In this document: positions 23,394 to 32,790 of the stretch, in pieces
Layout of the letters: the number at the start of each line of letters is the position of its first letter
Numbering within the stretch: the first letter of the stretch is position 1
NCBI RefSeq assembly: GCF_000739635.1
Contig: NZ_BATQ01000016.1
Span: 62,001-126,000, forward strand
DNA: 64,000 bases
Direction of reading: 5' to 3'
From: Verrucomicrobium sp. BvORR034
Lineage (GTDB): Bacteria > Verrucomicrobiota > Verrucomicrobiia > Verrucomicrobiales > Verrucomicrobiaceae
Position numbers and translations under genes: made by a program
Notes under the pieces: model-generated
What the model saw: only the letters and a program-made list of their open reading frames with translations
What the model was told of the DNA's origin: nothing
Database searches by the model: none

Positions 23394-26300
23394 ATGCCTT
23401 TCTTCCGACATCTTTCTGCGATCCCAGTGATGGCTCTGGCAGGCCTTCATGCCGCCCCGGCTCCGGTGGACTATGAGGCCAGGATTGGGCCTCTGTTTCA
23501 GGAGCATTGTGTGGACTGTCACGCGGCGGATGATGCAGACGGGGAGTTTGCCCTCGATACCTTTGACGCATTGATCAAAGGCGGCAAGGCGGGCAAGGCG
23601 GTGGTCCCAGGGGATGCGCAGAATTCGCTGCTTGTGAAGTTCCTGGAAGGCCGCAGCGGTCGCGAGGGCAAGAACCAGTTCATGCCTCCCGGCAAGAAGG
23701 AGCATTTGAAGCCGGAGGAGATCGCAGTCATCCGGCAGTGGATCGATGCCGGAGCCCATCCTCCCGCTGCGCCTGGCAAACCTGCGGATGCCCTGGCTTC
23801 GCTGCCCAAAATCTCCCCGCGTACTGCCATCAAGAAGTCCGTACTTTCGTTGAGTGCGTCGGCCCCGGCCAAGCTGGTGGTGGCTGGCGGATACGGGAAC
23901 GTGCGCCTCATCGACCCGAATAACTTGCAGACGGTCCGGGAGATGAAGGAGGTGGCGGGCAAGGTGAATGCCGTGGCCTTCTCCGCTGATGGTGCTTTTG
24001 TTTTTGCGGCGGCGGGCACTCCCGGCGTCAGCGGTGTCGCCTACCAGTGGAAGACGGCAGATGGTTCATTGGTTCGAAAGTTGGAGGGCCATTCGGATGC
24101 GCTGTATGGCATGGCCATCTCTCCGGATGGCAAGCTGCTGGCGACGGGAAGCTACGACCAGAAGATCAAGCTCTGGGACCTGAGCACCGGGGCGGAGGTG
24201 CGCGCCCTCACCGGGCACAATGGTGGAGTGTTCGGTCTGGCCTTCCGTCCCGATGGCAAGGTCCTCGCCAGCGCGAGTGCGGATCGTACGGTCAAGCTCT
24301 GGGAGGTGGCTACGGGACGCCGGTTGGATACTTTCTCCCAACCCTTGAAGGAACAGACTGCCGTGGCCTTCTCCCCCGATGGCCGTTTGCTGGCTGCTGG
24401 AGGTGCTGACAACCGGCTGCGCGTGTGGAAGGTGAGCGCGGAGGCGGTTGAAGGAACCAACCAGCTCCTGGCCACCCGGTATGCGCATGAAGGCGCGATC
24501 TTGAGCATCGGATTCGAGCCTGGCGGCAAGCAGATCTTCACCAGTGCTGCGGACCGTACGGCGAAGATCTGGAACAGCGCCACCTACACCGAGGAACATC
24601 TCATGGATCAGCAGTCCGACTGGGTGCCGGCCATGGCGGCACTGGGAGGCGACAAGCTGTTGGTGGGCAGACTCGACGGTTCGCTCGCCGTTTATCTGAT
24701 CTCCACCGGGTTGCCTGCAACTCCCGCCCCGGCCACTCCCAAACCGATGGCCAAGAGCAAGCCAGCTCCTGCTGCCAAGCCGGAACTGGTGCGTCTCGAA
24801 CCGCGTGGGGTGCAGAGTGGCACGCGAACGACATTGAAGGTCACGGGCAAGAACCTGCAGGGCCTGAGCGTGGTGAAGCTCGGGCATGCGAATTTGAAGG
24901 CGTCCGTTGTGTCCGTGAACCAGACGGGAACCGCTGCCGAGATCGAGGTCGATGCAGGTGCCAAGGTTCCGCGAACCCAGGTGGACGTTTCCCTGGTGAC
25001 CGCGGGAGGGGAGACCGCAAAGCAACGTCTGCTGGTGGACTATCTGCCCCAGCTCGTGGGGGTTCCGTCTGACAAAGGCACCCGTCTGCCCGCGCTGCCG
25101 CTCAATGTCTGGGGAACGCTTCGCCAGACCGGTCAGGTGGATGCCTGGATCTTCGGGGCGAGGAAAGGCGAGACGGTGATCTTTGATCTGGCGGCTGCGC
25201 GCATCGAGTCCATGGCCGTCTCCCCTCGTCTGGAGGTGATGGATGCCGACGGCCGCCTGCTGGCAGCCAACAACGGGCTGGACAGTGGTAGTGATCCCTT
25301 TGTTGCCTTCACCGCCCCAGCAGATGGGGAGTACAAGGTCCTGGTTCGGGAAATTACCCTGGCCGGGTCTGAGGACCATGTGTACCGCCTCACGGCGGGT
25401 GTGCTGCCGTATGTCACAGGCTGGTGGCCGCTGGCGGTGCCCCCCAACCAGGAAAGCCGTATCGAGCTCGTGGGCTACAATCTGAAGGACTCGAAGGTGA
25501 TGGTGACCAGCCCAGCGGAGGGGGAGGTGAGCCTGCCACTGGATTCTGACCAGTATCGGAGCCGGGTGAACATGCGGGTCCAAGTGAGCTCTTTGCCCCA
25601 ACTGACGGAACAAGAGCCGAATGACGAAGTCGCAAATGCCCGGAAACTGACCGTCCCCAGCCTGGTGAACGCCCGGCTGCAATCGACCAGACCGGGACAG
25701 CCGGATGCGGACCTGTTCCCGTTTGAGGCTGTCAAAGGGCAGCAGTTGGTCTTTGAGACACGCGCTGCTGTGCTGGGCTCACCGGCCGATACGAAGCTCG
25801 AGATCCTGGACGCCAAAGGGGAGCTGGTGCCGATGATCAAGATGCAGGCGACGAAGGACTCCGGGATCACGTTGCGCAGCGAAGATGCCAACGATTCCGC
25901 CATCCGCTTGGGCAGGTTCGCGGAAATGGAACTGAACGACTACATGTACTTCAATGGCGAGGTGCTCAGGATCTACCGCCTCGCCCGTGGGCCGGATGCG
26001 GACATGGTTTACTACGCTGGAGCTGGCAAGCGGAGGGCGTTCTTCAACACCAGCCCGGCGGGCCATGGACTGGATGACCTGTGCTATGCGGTGGAACCCC
26101 GGGCGCTGGACGCCCGCATCGTCCCCAACGGGCTGCCCGTCTTCACGCTGTACTACATGAATGACGACGACGGGGAGCGCAAGCTGGGCAGGGACTCCCG
26201 CCTCAACTTCGTGGCCCCGGCAGATGGCACCTATCAGGTGCGCGTGAGTGACACCCGTGGCTGGAGCAGTGAGCGTCAGGCTTACCAGCTCATTGTACGG

Positions 26301-27053
26301 GAACCTAAGCCCGACTTCACACCGCGGCTTCGCATGCCTGCCACTGTTTCCGTCCCCGCGGGTTCGGGCGTGCAGTTTGCCGTCACGGTGGATCGGGATG
26401 ACGGCTTCGAGGGACCGGTTCAAGTGGAGCTGTCCGGGGTGCCGGAAGGGTTCTATGTGTCCACACCCATCGTCGTGGAGGGTGGGCATCTGGACGCCGC
26501 GGGCGCGTTGTACGCCCGGCCGGAGGTCAAAGTGGGCAATCACGACTTCAGCGGCGTGAAGGTGACCGCCAAGGGCATCATCAATGGCCGTGAAGCCGTC
26601 AAGGAGGTCAATGGCCTGCCGAAGATCGCTGTGGCGGCAGCCGGGAAGCGCTCCCTGTTCGTCGAGCCTGATATGGTGGGTAAACCTGCTGGAGACGGCC
26701 GGACCGCGCCTCCGGGGCCCTATGAAATCACCATCGAGCCCGGCAAGCTGGTCTCCGCCTGGCTGCGGGTGGACCGTCGCGGCGATGACGCTCTCATCGG
26801 TGTGGACATCGAGAACCTCCCTCACGGGGTCATTGTGGACAACATTGGCCTCAATGGGGTGCAGATCCGTGCCGGTGAAAACGAGCGCGAAGTCTTTCTC
26901 TCCTGTGCCCCCTGGGTGGCGGAGCAGGACCGTCTCTGTCACATGGTGGTGGGCAGCGCGCGCAATGATGCCGTGAAGGCGGACGCGGCGGCGACCAGCT
27001 TCCCCGTGTTGCTGAAAGTGCGGAAGAGTCCTTCCACCATCACCGGACGATAG
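23394..27053 (+). CDS. Secreted cytochrome-c/WD40 beta-propeller protein
   Basis: A 1219-residue exported protein, last gene of the DUF1501 operon. The ATG at 23394 begins the signal peptide MPFFRHLSAIPVMALAGLHA; a TTG at 23376 overlapping the previous stop is less likely. Domains in order: planctomycete-type cytochrome c (PSCyt1) with CVDCHAADDADGEFALD and a distal QFMPPGK Met; a WD40 propeller (about residues 145-440), each blade showing patterns such as LATGSYDQKIKLWDL and LASASADRTVKLWEV; then a long C-terminal part with pre-peptidase-like beta-sandwich domains (EQEPNDEVANA, PADGTYQVRVSD). It may be an electron-transfer or scaffold partner of the two preceding proteins on the cell surface or in the periplasm. 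That role is inferred only. Confidence 0.9.
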   Translation: MPFFRHLSAIPVMALAGLHAAPAPVDYEARIGPLFQEHCVDCHAADDADGEFALDTFDALIKGGKAGKAVVPGDAQNSLLVKFLEGRSGREGKNQFMPPGKKEHLKPEEIAVIRQWIDAGAHPPAAPGKPADALASLPKISPRTAIKKSVLSLSASAPAKLVVAGGYGNVRLIDPNNLQTVREMKEVAGKVNAVAFSADGAFVFAAAGTPGVSGVAYQWKTADGSLVRKLEGHSDALYGMAISPDGKLLATGSYDQKIKLWDLSTGAEVRALTGHNGGVFGLAFRPDGKVLASASADRTVKLWEVATGRRLDTFSQPLKEQTAVAFSPDGRLLAAGGADNRLRVWKVSAEAVEGTNQLLATRYAHEGAILSIGFEPGGKQIFTSAADRTAKIWNSATYTEEHLMDQQSDWVPAMAALGGDKLLVGRLDGSLAVYLISTGLPATPAPATPKPMAKSKPAPAAKPELVRLEPRGVQSGTRTTLKVTGKNLQGLSVVKLGHANLKASVVSVNQTGTAAEIEVDAGAKVPRTQVDVSLVTAGGETAKQRLLVDYLPQLVGVPSDKGTRLPALPLNVWGTLRQTGQVDAWIFGARKGETVIFDLAAARIESMAVSPRLEVMDADGRLLAANNGLDSGSDPFVAFTAPADGEYKVLVREITLAGSEDHVYRLTAGVLPYVTGWWPLAVPPNQESRIELVGYNLKDSKVMVTSPAEGEVSLPLDSDQYRSRVNMRVQVSSLPQLTEQEPNDEVANARKLTVPSLVNARLQSTRPGQPDADLFPFEAVKGQQLVFETRAAVLGSPADTKLEILDAKGELVPMIKMQATKDSGITLRSEDANDSAIRLGRFAEMELNDYMYFNGEVLRIYRLARGPDADMVYYAGAGKRRAFFNTSPAGHGLDDLCYAVEPRALDARIVPNGLPVFTLYYMNDDDGERKLGRDSRLNFVAPADGTYQVRVSDTRGWSSERQAYQLIVREPKPDFTPRLRMPATVSVPAGSGVQFAVTVDRDDGFEGPVQVELSGVPEGFYVSTPIVVEGGHLDAAGALYARPEVKVGNHDFSGVKVTAKGIINGREAVKEVNGLPKIAVAAAGKRSLFVEPDMVGKPAGDGRTAPPGPYEITIEPGKLVSAWLRVDRRGDDALIGVDIENLPHGVIVDNIGLNGVQIRAGENEREVFLSCAPWVAEQDRLCHMVVGSARNDAVKADAAATSFPVLLKVRKSPSTITGR

Positions 27054-27075
27054 ACTTGGGGAGCGCTCTGTGCTC

Positions 27076-28941
27076 TCAGGAGACTGTCGCCAGAGCACTG
27101 GGACGGGTGGATTGCAGCAGGTGACTCACTTGCTGCAGCGCCCCCAGGGTCCAGAAGACGGGGTAGAGCTGTTCGTGGTACCACAAACGGGCGAAGTACA
27201 GCCCAATTGGGGCAGACGGAAACCGGGTCCCTGCCGAGGAATGATCGACGAGCCATCGGGCACCTTTCACTGCGGCATCAGCGGAGGGAGAGGTGGCCTG
27301 GTCACGGTGGAGCGAGGCATACCCCGCGAGCGCTGCCACGGCGACCGCGGTCTCTTCCAGGCTGGCAGGTCCGACATCGCTGCCGCTCCAGCCGCCCTCA
27401 GCCTTTTGCCAGGCCCGCAAGTTGCTGTCTCCCGTGGCGAGGATCCGGGAGACGATGGGTCCGCCCAGCCCCGAGCCCAGGAGGTGATTCATGATCTGGG
27501 CCGTGCCGTACACGTGGTTCTCTTCTTCTGCGGCATGTTCATTGCCAAACCAAAGGGGCACGTGATTGAACCCTGGCTGAGATCCTGAAACCTTGGGCGT
27601 GCGGGCGATGAACTGAAGCGCCCGGAGGATACGGTTCGAGAGCTCACCGCGCAGATCGTGATCCAGATGGTCCTGCCACAAGCCCCAGGCATGCAGGGTG
27701 TGGGCCGTGATCTCCGGAGTGCTGCGGTCAAAGGGCAGGGTGCCCCAACCACGGCAGAAGGTGGGGATGCCGCCGTCACGATTTTGCAAATCCATGAGCC
27801 ACCGCACGCCTCTGGCCACCGCAGGAGCGAGGGTCCTGCGTTCGGCTTCATCTTCGCACAGATGCCAGAGGGCCACGAGAGCCCCGCTGGTATCGTCCGC
27901 ATCGGGCACGCCGCCGGGCAGGTCGGTCCAGGCCCAGCCGCCGGGGGCGGCATTGGTGAAGGGGTGTATTTCCTGATACTGCTGCCCCAGCAGCCAGGAT
28001 TTCAAGGCAGGGATGTCCAGCGCTTCGCGACCTTCCGGGGTGGCGGTGAGCGCCTTGGTGGAAAGGGTGGTGCCCCAGGTAGCGAGGTTGGTGTCGATCG
28101 GCCAGCTTCCATCGGTCCGTTGAGAATCCTCCAGGAACCGGATCGCTTCAAGGACGCAGGGGTGGAACTTCTCTCCCGCGCTGGCGAGCGCCATGGTGAC
28201 AAAACTCGTCAGCGGCGTGGCCTCCAGATAGCCGCCCGTGCTGGGCTGCAGAAGCTTCAACATGGGGCTGATGCGCGGCCAGAGGGCCTTGCGGAGCGCA
28301 TGCAGCGGATTGAGCAGGGACGGCGGTGCGTGGTAAAACCGCGCATAGCCAATGGCGATCAGCGCAGGCAGCGCATAGCTCACCACCGGAAGGCCAATGG
28401 CCCCGAACCATTCACGCGGCATGGCTGCCAGCTCAAACGGCAGGGCCAGCACCCGGGACCACGCTTCTTTCTGCGGTCCCAGCCGGCCGCCGATGGCGCA
28501 CAGCATGAGGATGGGCACGGAGAAGGTCTTGTCCTTGCCATAGCGCGCTACCACCGCACGGCAGATCACCTCCGGCTCCAGGGAGCCCGTTCTTTCCTCG
28601 ATCCAGGCTTCGCAGTGCTGGATGGGCTCGGTGCGGTCTGGTTCGCACAGGCTGAGGGCCGACCAGCACAGGAGTGTGGTGGAGAGATTGCTCTTGCTCA
28701 GCGTGGTGTCGCCCCAGCCGCCGTCCTTGTTTTGATGCAGCACCAGCCACCGCACTCCCTGCGCGATGCGGGCCGAATGCAGCGGGGCATCTACCAGATG
28801 CAGCGCCACGATGGCCGTGGCGGTGGAAAGGGCACTGTTGGAAAGATGCCCCTCCCAGTGCCCCCGGGCGTTCCGCAGAGACAGCAGATGCGCCCGGGTG
28901 TTCTGAATGGCTTCGGCAAGTGGGGAATCAAATGTCGCCAT
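27076..28941 (-). CDS. shc: Squalene-hopene cyclase family protein
   Basis: A 621-residue terpene cyclase of the squalene-hopene cyclase family, which turns squalene into hopanoid pentacycles at the membrane. The start at 28941 (MATFDSPLAEAIQ) is preceded by GGAAAGAG at good spacing, better than the ATG at 28962. The catalytic DxDDT motif reads DADDTSGA (residues 347-354). QW-type repeats are visible, for example QNKDGGWGDTT, QRTDGSWPID and QNRDGGIPTFCRGWG. The C terminus, YHEQLYPVFWTLGAL, is the expected closing QW-like segment. No squalene synthase or hpn gene is adjacent, so the precursor must be made elsewhere. It converges on the cytochrome/WD40 gene with 22 bp between. A related cyclase with another terpene substrate is the main alternative. 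Confidence 0.85.
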   Translation of the reverse strand: MATFDSPLAEAIQNTRAHLLSLRNARGHWEGHLSNSALSTATAIVALHLVDAPLHSARIAQGVRWLVLHQNKDGGWGDTTLSKSNLSTTLLCWSALSLCEPDRTEPIQHCEAWIEERTGSLEPEVICRAVVARYGKDKTFSVPILMLCAIGGRLGPQKEAWSRVLALPFELAAMPREWFGAIGLPVVSYALPALIAIGYARFYHAPPSLLNPLHALRKALWPRISPMLKLLQPSTGGYLEATPLTSFVTMALASAGEKFHPCVLEAIRFLEDSQRTDGSWPIDTNLATWGTTLSTKALTATPEGREALDIPALKSWLLGQQYQEIHPFTNAAPGGWAWTDLPGGVPDADDTSGALVALWHLCEDEAERRTLAPAVARGVRWLMDLQNRDGGIPTFCRGWGTLPFDRSTPEITAHTLHAWGLWQDHLDHDLRGELSNRILRALQFIARTPKVSGSQPGFNHVPLWFGNEHAAEEENHVYGTAQIMNHLLGSGLGGPIVSRILATGDSNLRAWQKAEGGWSGSDVGPASLEETAVAVAALAGYASLHRDQATSPSADAAVKGARWLVDHSSAGTRFPSAPIGLYFARLWYHEQLYPVFWTLGALQQVSHLLQSTRPSALATVS

Positions 28942-29002
28942 AGTGCTCTTTCCAGCTCTCATCGAAGCTCAATTCCTAATTCATCATTCCCAGTTCAGAA
29001 TT

Positions 29003-31666
29003 TTACTGCAGTCCTTCCGCCATCTTCTGGAGCTGACCCAGCTTGGCGGCCCAGTCGGTCTCACGCTGGCGGTGATCGTCCAGCACCTTGGCAGGCACTT
29101 TTGACGTGAAGTTTTCATCCGCCAGCTTGGCGCGCACCTTTTCCAGTTCCACTTCCACCTTGGCGATCTCCTTCTTCACGCGCTCACGCTCCGCGGCCAC
29201 GTCGATGAGACCTTCCAGCGGGAGGAAGAGCTCGCCAAACGGCGTGAGCACCACCGGTGTGCCCTTCGGCGCGGCATAGGCGGGATCGAGGTCCAACGTC
29301 TCCGCATTGAGGAGGATCTTCACCACCTCCACTTCGTGAGCAGCCAGTTCGGAAGCGGGCTTGAGCACGAAGCGCACGCGCTTGTTGCTTGCGATGTTGG
29401 CACCGCTCTTGAGGCCGCGACCGAGGTTCACCACCTCTTGCTTGGCGGCAGCGAATTTCTCCTCCTCCGCCGTGATGCCAAAGTAGGTGCGCTCGGCTTC
29501 GTCGAATGACTTGGGCCACGGGGCGAACATGATGGTGTCGCCTCCCTGGTCGGCTGGCATTTCCTTGTTGAAGCCCATGCCCTGCCACAGCTCCTCCGTG
29601 ATGAACGGAAGGAAGGGGTGGAACAGGCGCAGCGTGTGGCCGAGCACGAAGTCCATCACCGCCAGGGTGTTGGCCTTGCGGGCTTCATCACTGCCGTTCA
29701 GCACGGCCTTGGTAGCCTCCACGTACCAGTCACAGTACTCGCTCCAGAAGAAGCGGTAGAGCGTGGCGGCGGCATCGCTGAAGCGATACTCTTCCAGGGC
29801 TGTTGATACTTCCTGAATGGCATCGCTGAGGCGGGCGAGGATCCACTTGTCGTCGCTGCTCAGCAGCTCTGGCTTGATCTCACCCTCTGAGGCTCCGCCT
29901 TGCATCTGACGGAAGCGGGCGGCGTTCCACAGCTTCGTGCAGAAGTTGCGGCCCAGTTCCACGTTCTTCTCATCGAAGAGCACGTCAGCACCGAGAGGGG
30001 CGCTGCGCATGATGCCGAAGCGGAGGGCGTCGGCGCCAAACTTCGAGATCAGCTCCAGCGGATCCGGCGAGTTGCCCAGGGACTTGGACATCTTGCGACC
30101 CTGCTTGTCGCGGATGATGCCGGTAAAGTACACGTTCTTGAACGGCATCTCACCCATCCACTCGTAGCCAGCCATGATCATGCGGGCCACCCAGAAGAAA
30201 ATGATGTCCGGCCCCGTCACGAGGTCCGTGGTGGGATAGAAGGCCTTGAGGTCGTTGGTTTCCTTGGGCCAGCCCATGGTGGCAAAGGGCCACAACCAGG
30301 AGCTAAACCACGTGTCGAGCACATCGGCATCCTGCGTCCAGCCATCGCCTTCCGGCGCGGTCTCGCCGCAGTACACCTCTCCATCGCGATACCACACGGG
30401 CACACGATGGCCCCACCAGATCTGGCGGCTGATGCACCAGTCCTGAATGCCGCCCATCCAGTGGTCATACACCTTGGCCCAGCGGTCGGGGAAGAAGCGC
30501 ATGCGCCCCTCTGCCACCACGGCCTGGGAGGCGGGCACGCTGGGGTACTTCAAGAACCACTGCTCACTCAGGCGGGGCTCGATCGGCACACCGGCGCGCT
30601 CGGAGTAGCCCACGTTATTCTGGTAGGGTTCCTCTTTCACGAGGTCGCCCATTTCACGGAGCAGTTCCACGGCCTTCTTGCGCGCCTCGAACCGGTCCAG
30701 ACCTTGCAGGTCCTTGCCAGCGAGCTCGTTCATCGAGGCGTTCGGGTTCATGATGTCGATCTGCGGCAGGTTGTGCCGCTGACCGATCTCAAAGTCCGCC
30801 TTGTCGTGTGCCGGCGTCACCTTCAGCACGCCCGTGCCGAACTGTGGGTCGATGTGGTCGTCCGCCACAATCGGGATGCCAGCCTGATTTTCCAGGGGCA
30901 GGGGACGGCGCACATGCTTGCCGATGAGATGGGCATAACGCTCATCCTTCGGGCTCACAGCGATTGCGGTATCGCCCGGAATGGTTTCCGGGCGCGTGGT
31001 CGCGATGGTCAGCCAGGTGCCCGGCTCTTCCACCACTTCCACCTTGAAGTAGTACAGGTGACCGTTCTGCTGGCGCATCTCCACCTCCTCATCGCTGAGG
31101 GCGGTGAGGGCGGAGGGGCACCAGTTCACCATGCGCTTGCCACGGTAGATCAGGCCCTTTTGGTACAGGTCCACGAACACCTTGGTCACGCACTTGGAGT
31201 ACTCTTCGTCCATCGTGAAGCGCGTGCGCGACCAGTCGCAGGAGGCGCCGAGGGCGCGCAACTGCTTGAGAATGATGCCGCCGAACTTCTCCTTCCACTC
31301 CCAGATCTTCTCCACCATCTTCTCGCGGCCGAGGTCGTCGCGGTGCTTGATGGAGCCGTCCTTCTTGAGGGTCTTTTCCACCACGTTCTGGGTGGCGATG
31401 CCGGCGTGGTCCGTGCCCGGCAGCCAGAGCACCTCTTTGCCCAGCATGCGGGCGCGGCGGGCCAGGATGTCCTGGATGGTGTTGTTCAGGACGTGCCCCA
31501 GGGTGAGGATGCCCGTCACGTTCGGCGGAGGGATGACGATCGAGTAGGCCGGGCGCTTATCGCTCACGCGGGCGGGATCGGCGGTGAAGCAGCCACGCTC
31601 CAGCCATTGCGCATACCAGCGCTCTTCCACTTCGTTGGACGTGTAGGTCTTGCTCAGTTCGGGCAT
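29003..31666 (-). CDS. valS: Valyl-tRNA synthetase
   Basis: An 887-residue class I aminoacyl-tRNA synthetase that charges tRNA-Val. The HIGH-type motif is PPPNVTGILTLGHVLNN near residues 40-56 and the KMSKS loop is GRKMSKSLGNSPDP. The editing (CP1) domain, the anticodon-binding domain (LRLFHPFLPFITEELWQ) and a C-terminal coiled coil (RERVKKEIAKVEVELEKVRAKL) are all present, so the protein is full length. ATG 31666 (MPELSKTYTSNEVEERWY) is preferred to the in-frame ATG at 31705, which precedes the conserved N terminus. It is divergent from the HtrA-like protease gene across 119 bp and upstream of the cyclase gene on the same strand. No T-box leader was noticed. Confidence 0.97.
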   Translation of the reverse strand: MPELSKTYTSNEVEERWYAQWLERGCFTADPARVSDKRPAYSIVIPPPNVTGILTLGHVLNNTIQDILARRARMLGKEVLWLPGTDHAGIATQNVVEKTLKKDGSIKHRDDLGREKMVEKIWEWKEKFGGIILKQLRALGASCDWSRTRFTMDEEYSKCVTKVFVDLYQKGLIYRGKRMVNWCPSALTALSDEEVEMRQQNGHLYYFKVEVVEEPGTWLTIATTRPETIPGDTAIAVSPKDERYAHLIGKHVRRPLPLENQAGIPIVADDHIDPQFGTGVLKVTPAHDKADFEIGQRHNLPQIDIMNPNASMNELAGKDLQGLDRFEARKKAVELLREMGDLVKEEPYQNNVGYSERAGVPIEPRLSEQWFLKYPSVPASQAVVAEGRMRFFPDRWAKVYDHWMGGIQDWCISRQIWWGHRVPVWYRDGEVYCGETAPEGDGWTQDADVLDTWFSSWLWPFATMGWPKETNDLKAFYPTTDLVTGPDIIFFWVARMIMAGYEWMGEMPFKNVYFTGIIRDKQGRKMSKSLGNSPDPLELISKFGADALRFGIMRSAPLGADVLFDEKNVELGRNFCTKLWNAARFRQMQGGASEGEIKPELLSSDDKWILARLSDAIQEVSTALEEYRFSDAAATLYRFFWSEYCDWYVEATKAVLNGSDEARKANTLAVMDFVLGHTLRLFHPFLPFITEELWQGMGFNKEMPADQGGDTIMFAPWPKSFDEAERTYFGITAEEEKFAAAKQEVVNLGRGLKSGANIASNKRVRFVLKPASELAAHEVEVVKILLNAETLDLDPAYAAPKGTPVVLTPFGELFLPLEGLIDVAAERERVKKEIAKVEVELEKVRAKLADENFTSKVPAKVLDDHRQRETDWAAKLGQLQKMAEGLQ

Positions 31667-31785
31667 AGGGGCGCACAGCTTGCACCAAAGAGAGGGGGTT
31701 TGCAAACGGGCGCGAGAAACGATCCCGAGCCGTCCATCAGGATCAGCTTTGAATCCGGCGGGAGTCGTATTACGTTTCCACCCTA

Positions 31786-32769
31786 GTGAAGTTCCGCCAG
31801 TTTTCCCGCCGCCTCCTTTCCCTGCTTGGGCTGGGCGGCCTCCTTGTGGCTCAATCCCTCTCCCTGGCTGGGCCCTCCACCGTCGAGACCTCGCTGGAGG
31901 ATTTGCTCACCCTCCAGACCCAGATTCAGTCCGTGCAGGAGCGCACCCGGAAGGCCTTGGTGGCCATTGAGTGCGGGGGCGGGACCGCGAGCGGCGTCAT
32001 CGTGAGCCCCAACGGTCTCGTTTTCACAGCCGCCCATGTGACGGGTGAGCCCAATCGCAAGGTGAAGGTTATCCTCTCCGACGGCCGCTCGGTGGAAGGC
32101 ACGTCTCTGGGCCTGGATACGGCCACCGATTCCGCAATGATCCAGCTGCCCGCCCCGGCCAAAGCCTGGCCGTACGTCTCCATCAGCCGGGAGACTCGCG
32201 AGGTGAAGGTGGGCGACTGGTGCTACGCCCTCGGCCATCCTGGCGGGTGGGACGTCGCCCGCGGCCCCGTGCTGCGCATCGGCCGCATCGTCAAGGTGGC
32301 GGCCAATATGCTCCAGAGCGACTGCGTGCTCATGGGCGGCGATTCCGGCGGGGCGCTTTTCAATCCTCAGGGGGATGTCATCGGCATCCACAGCCAGATC
32401 TGGCAGGGCCGGGATCAGAACCTCCACGTCAGCATGGCCCCCTTCCTCCGCGCGTGGGAGGTCATGAAAAAGGGGCAGGTCATCACGGCTTGGGCTCAGG
32501 GCAGTGGCGGCTGGATCGGCCTCAGCACGGAGGCCGCCGAGGGTGGCCTGAGTATTCGGGCGATTGCCCCGGACTCGCCCGCCATGAAGGCCGGCCTCAA
32601 GGAGGGCGATGTCATCATGAGCGTGAACAATGAGAAGCTGGCCGCTCCGGTGGACTTCTCCCAGGCCATTCGCAATCGCACGGCCGGTCAGTTGATCACG
32701 CTTAAGATCCGCTCGCCCCACGGGGAGAGGTTTGTGGAGGTGAAGCTCGGTCAGCGTCCCGAGCAGTAG
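31786..32769 (+). CDS. HtrA-like serine protease with PDZ domain
   Basis: A 327-residue exported trypsin-like protease with one PDZ domain, as in the DegP/DegQ/HtrA family of envelope quality-control proteases. It starts with GTG (no suitable ATG nearby). A signal peptide (MKFRQFSRRLLSLLGLGGLL) is followed by the catalytic domain with the full triad visible: His84 in TAAHVTGE, Asp115 in TATDSAMIQL, and Ser187 in GGDSGGALFN. The PDZ domain (about residues 235-325) contains RAIAPDSPAMKAGLKEGDVI. It is only about 35 residues shorter than one-PDZ DegS-type enzymes. The next gene, 21 bp on, encodes a paralogue lacking the triad, so the pair may act together. Confidence 0.9.
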   Translation: MKFRQFSRRLLSLLGLGGLLVAQSLSLAGPSTVETSLEDLLTLQTQIQSVQERTRKALVAIECGGGTASGVIVSPNGLVFTAAHVTGEPNRKVKVILSDGRSVEGTSLGLDTATDSAMIQLPAPAKAWPYVSISRETREVKVGDWCYALGHPGGWDVARGPVLRIGRIVKVAANMLQSDCVLMGGDSGGALFNPQGDVIGIHSQIWQGRDQNLHVSMAPFLRAWEVMKKGQVITAWAQGSGGWIGLSTEAAEGGLSIRAIAPDSPAMKAGLKEGDVIMSVNNEKLAAPVDFSQAIRNRTAGQLITLKIRSPHGERFVEVKLGQRPEQ

Positions 32770-32790
32770 GCCGGTATCGAGAGGAGCATC

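Noticed and set aside
24066-25682. A 538-codon open frame on the minus strand
   Set aside because: Antisense to the cytochrome/WD40 gene and compositionally a shadow frame.
29900-31786. A 628-codon open frame on the plus strand
   Set aside because: It is entirely antisense to valS, has His/Leu/Val-rich low-complexity translation, and is a by-product of high GC and codon bias.
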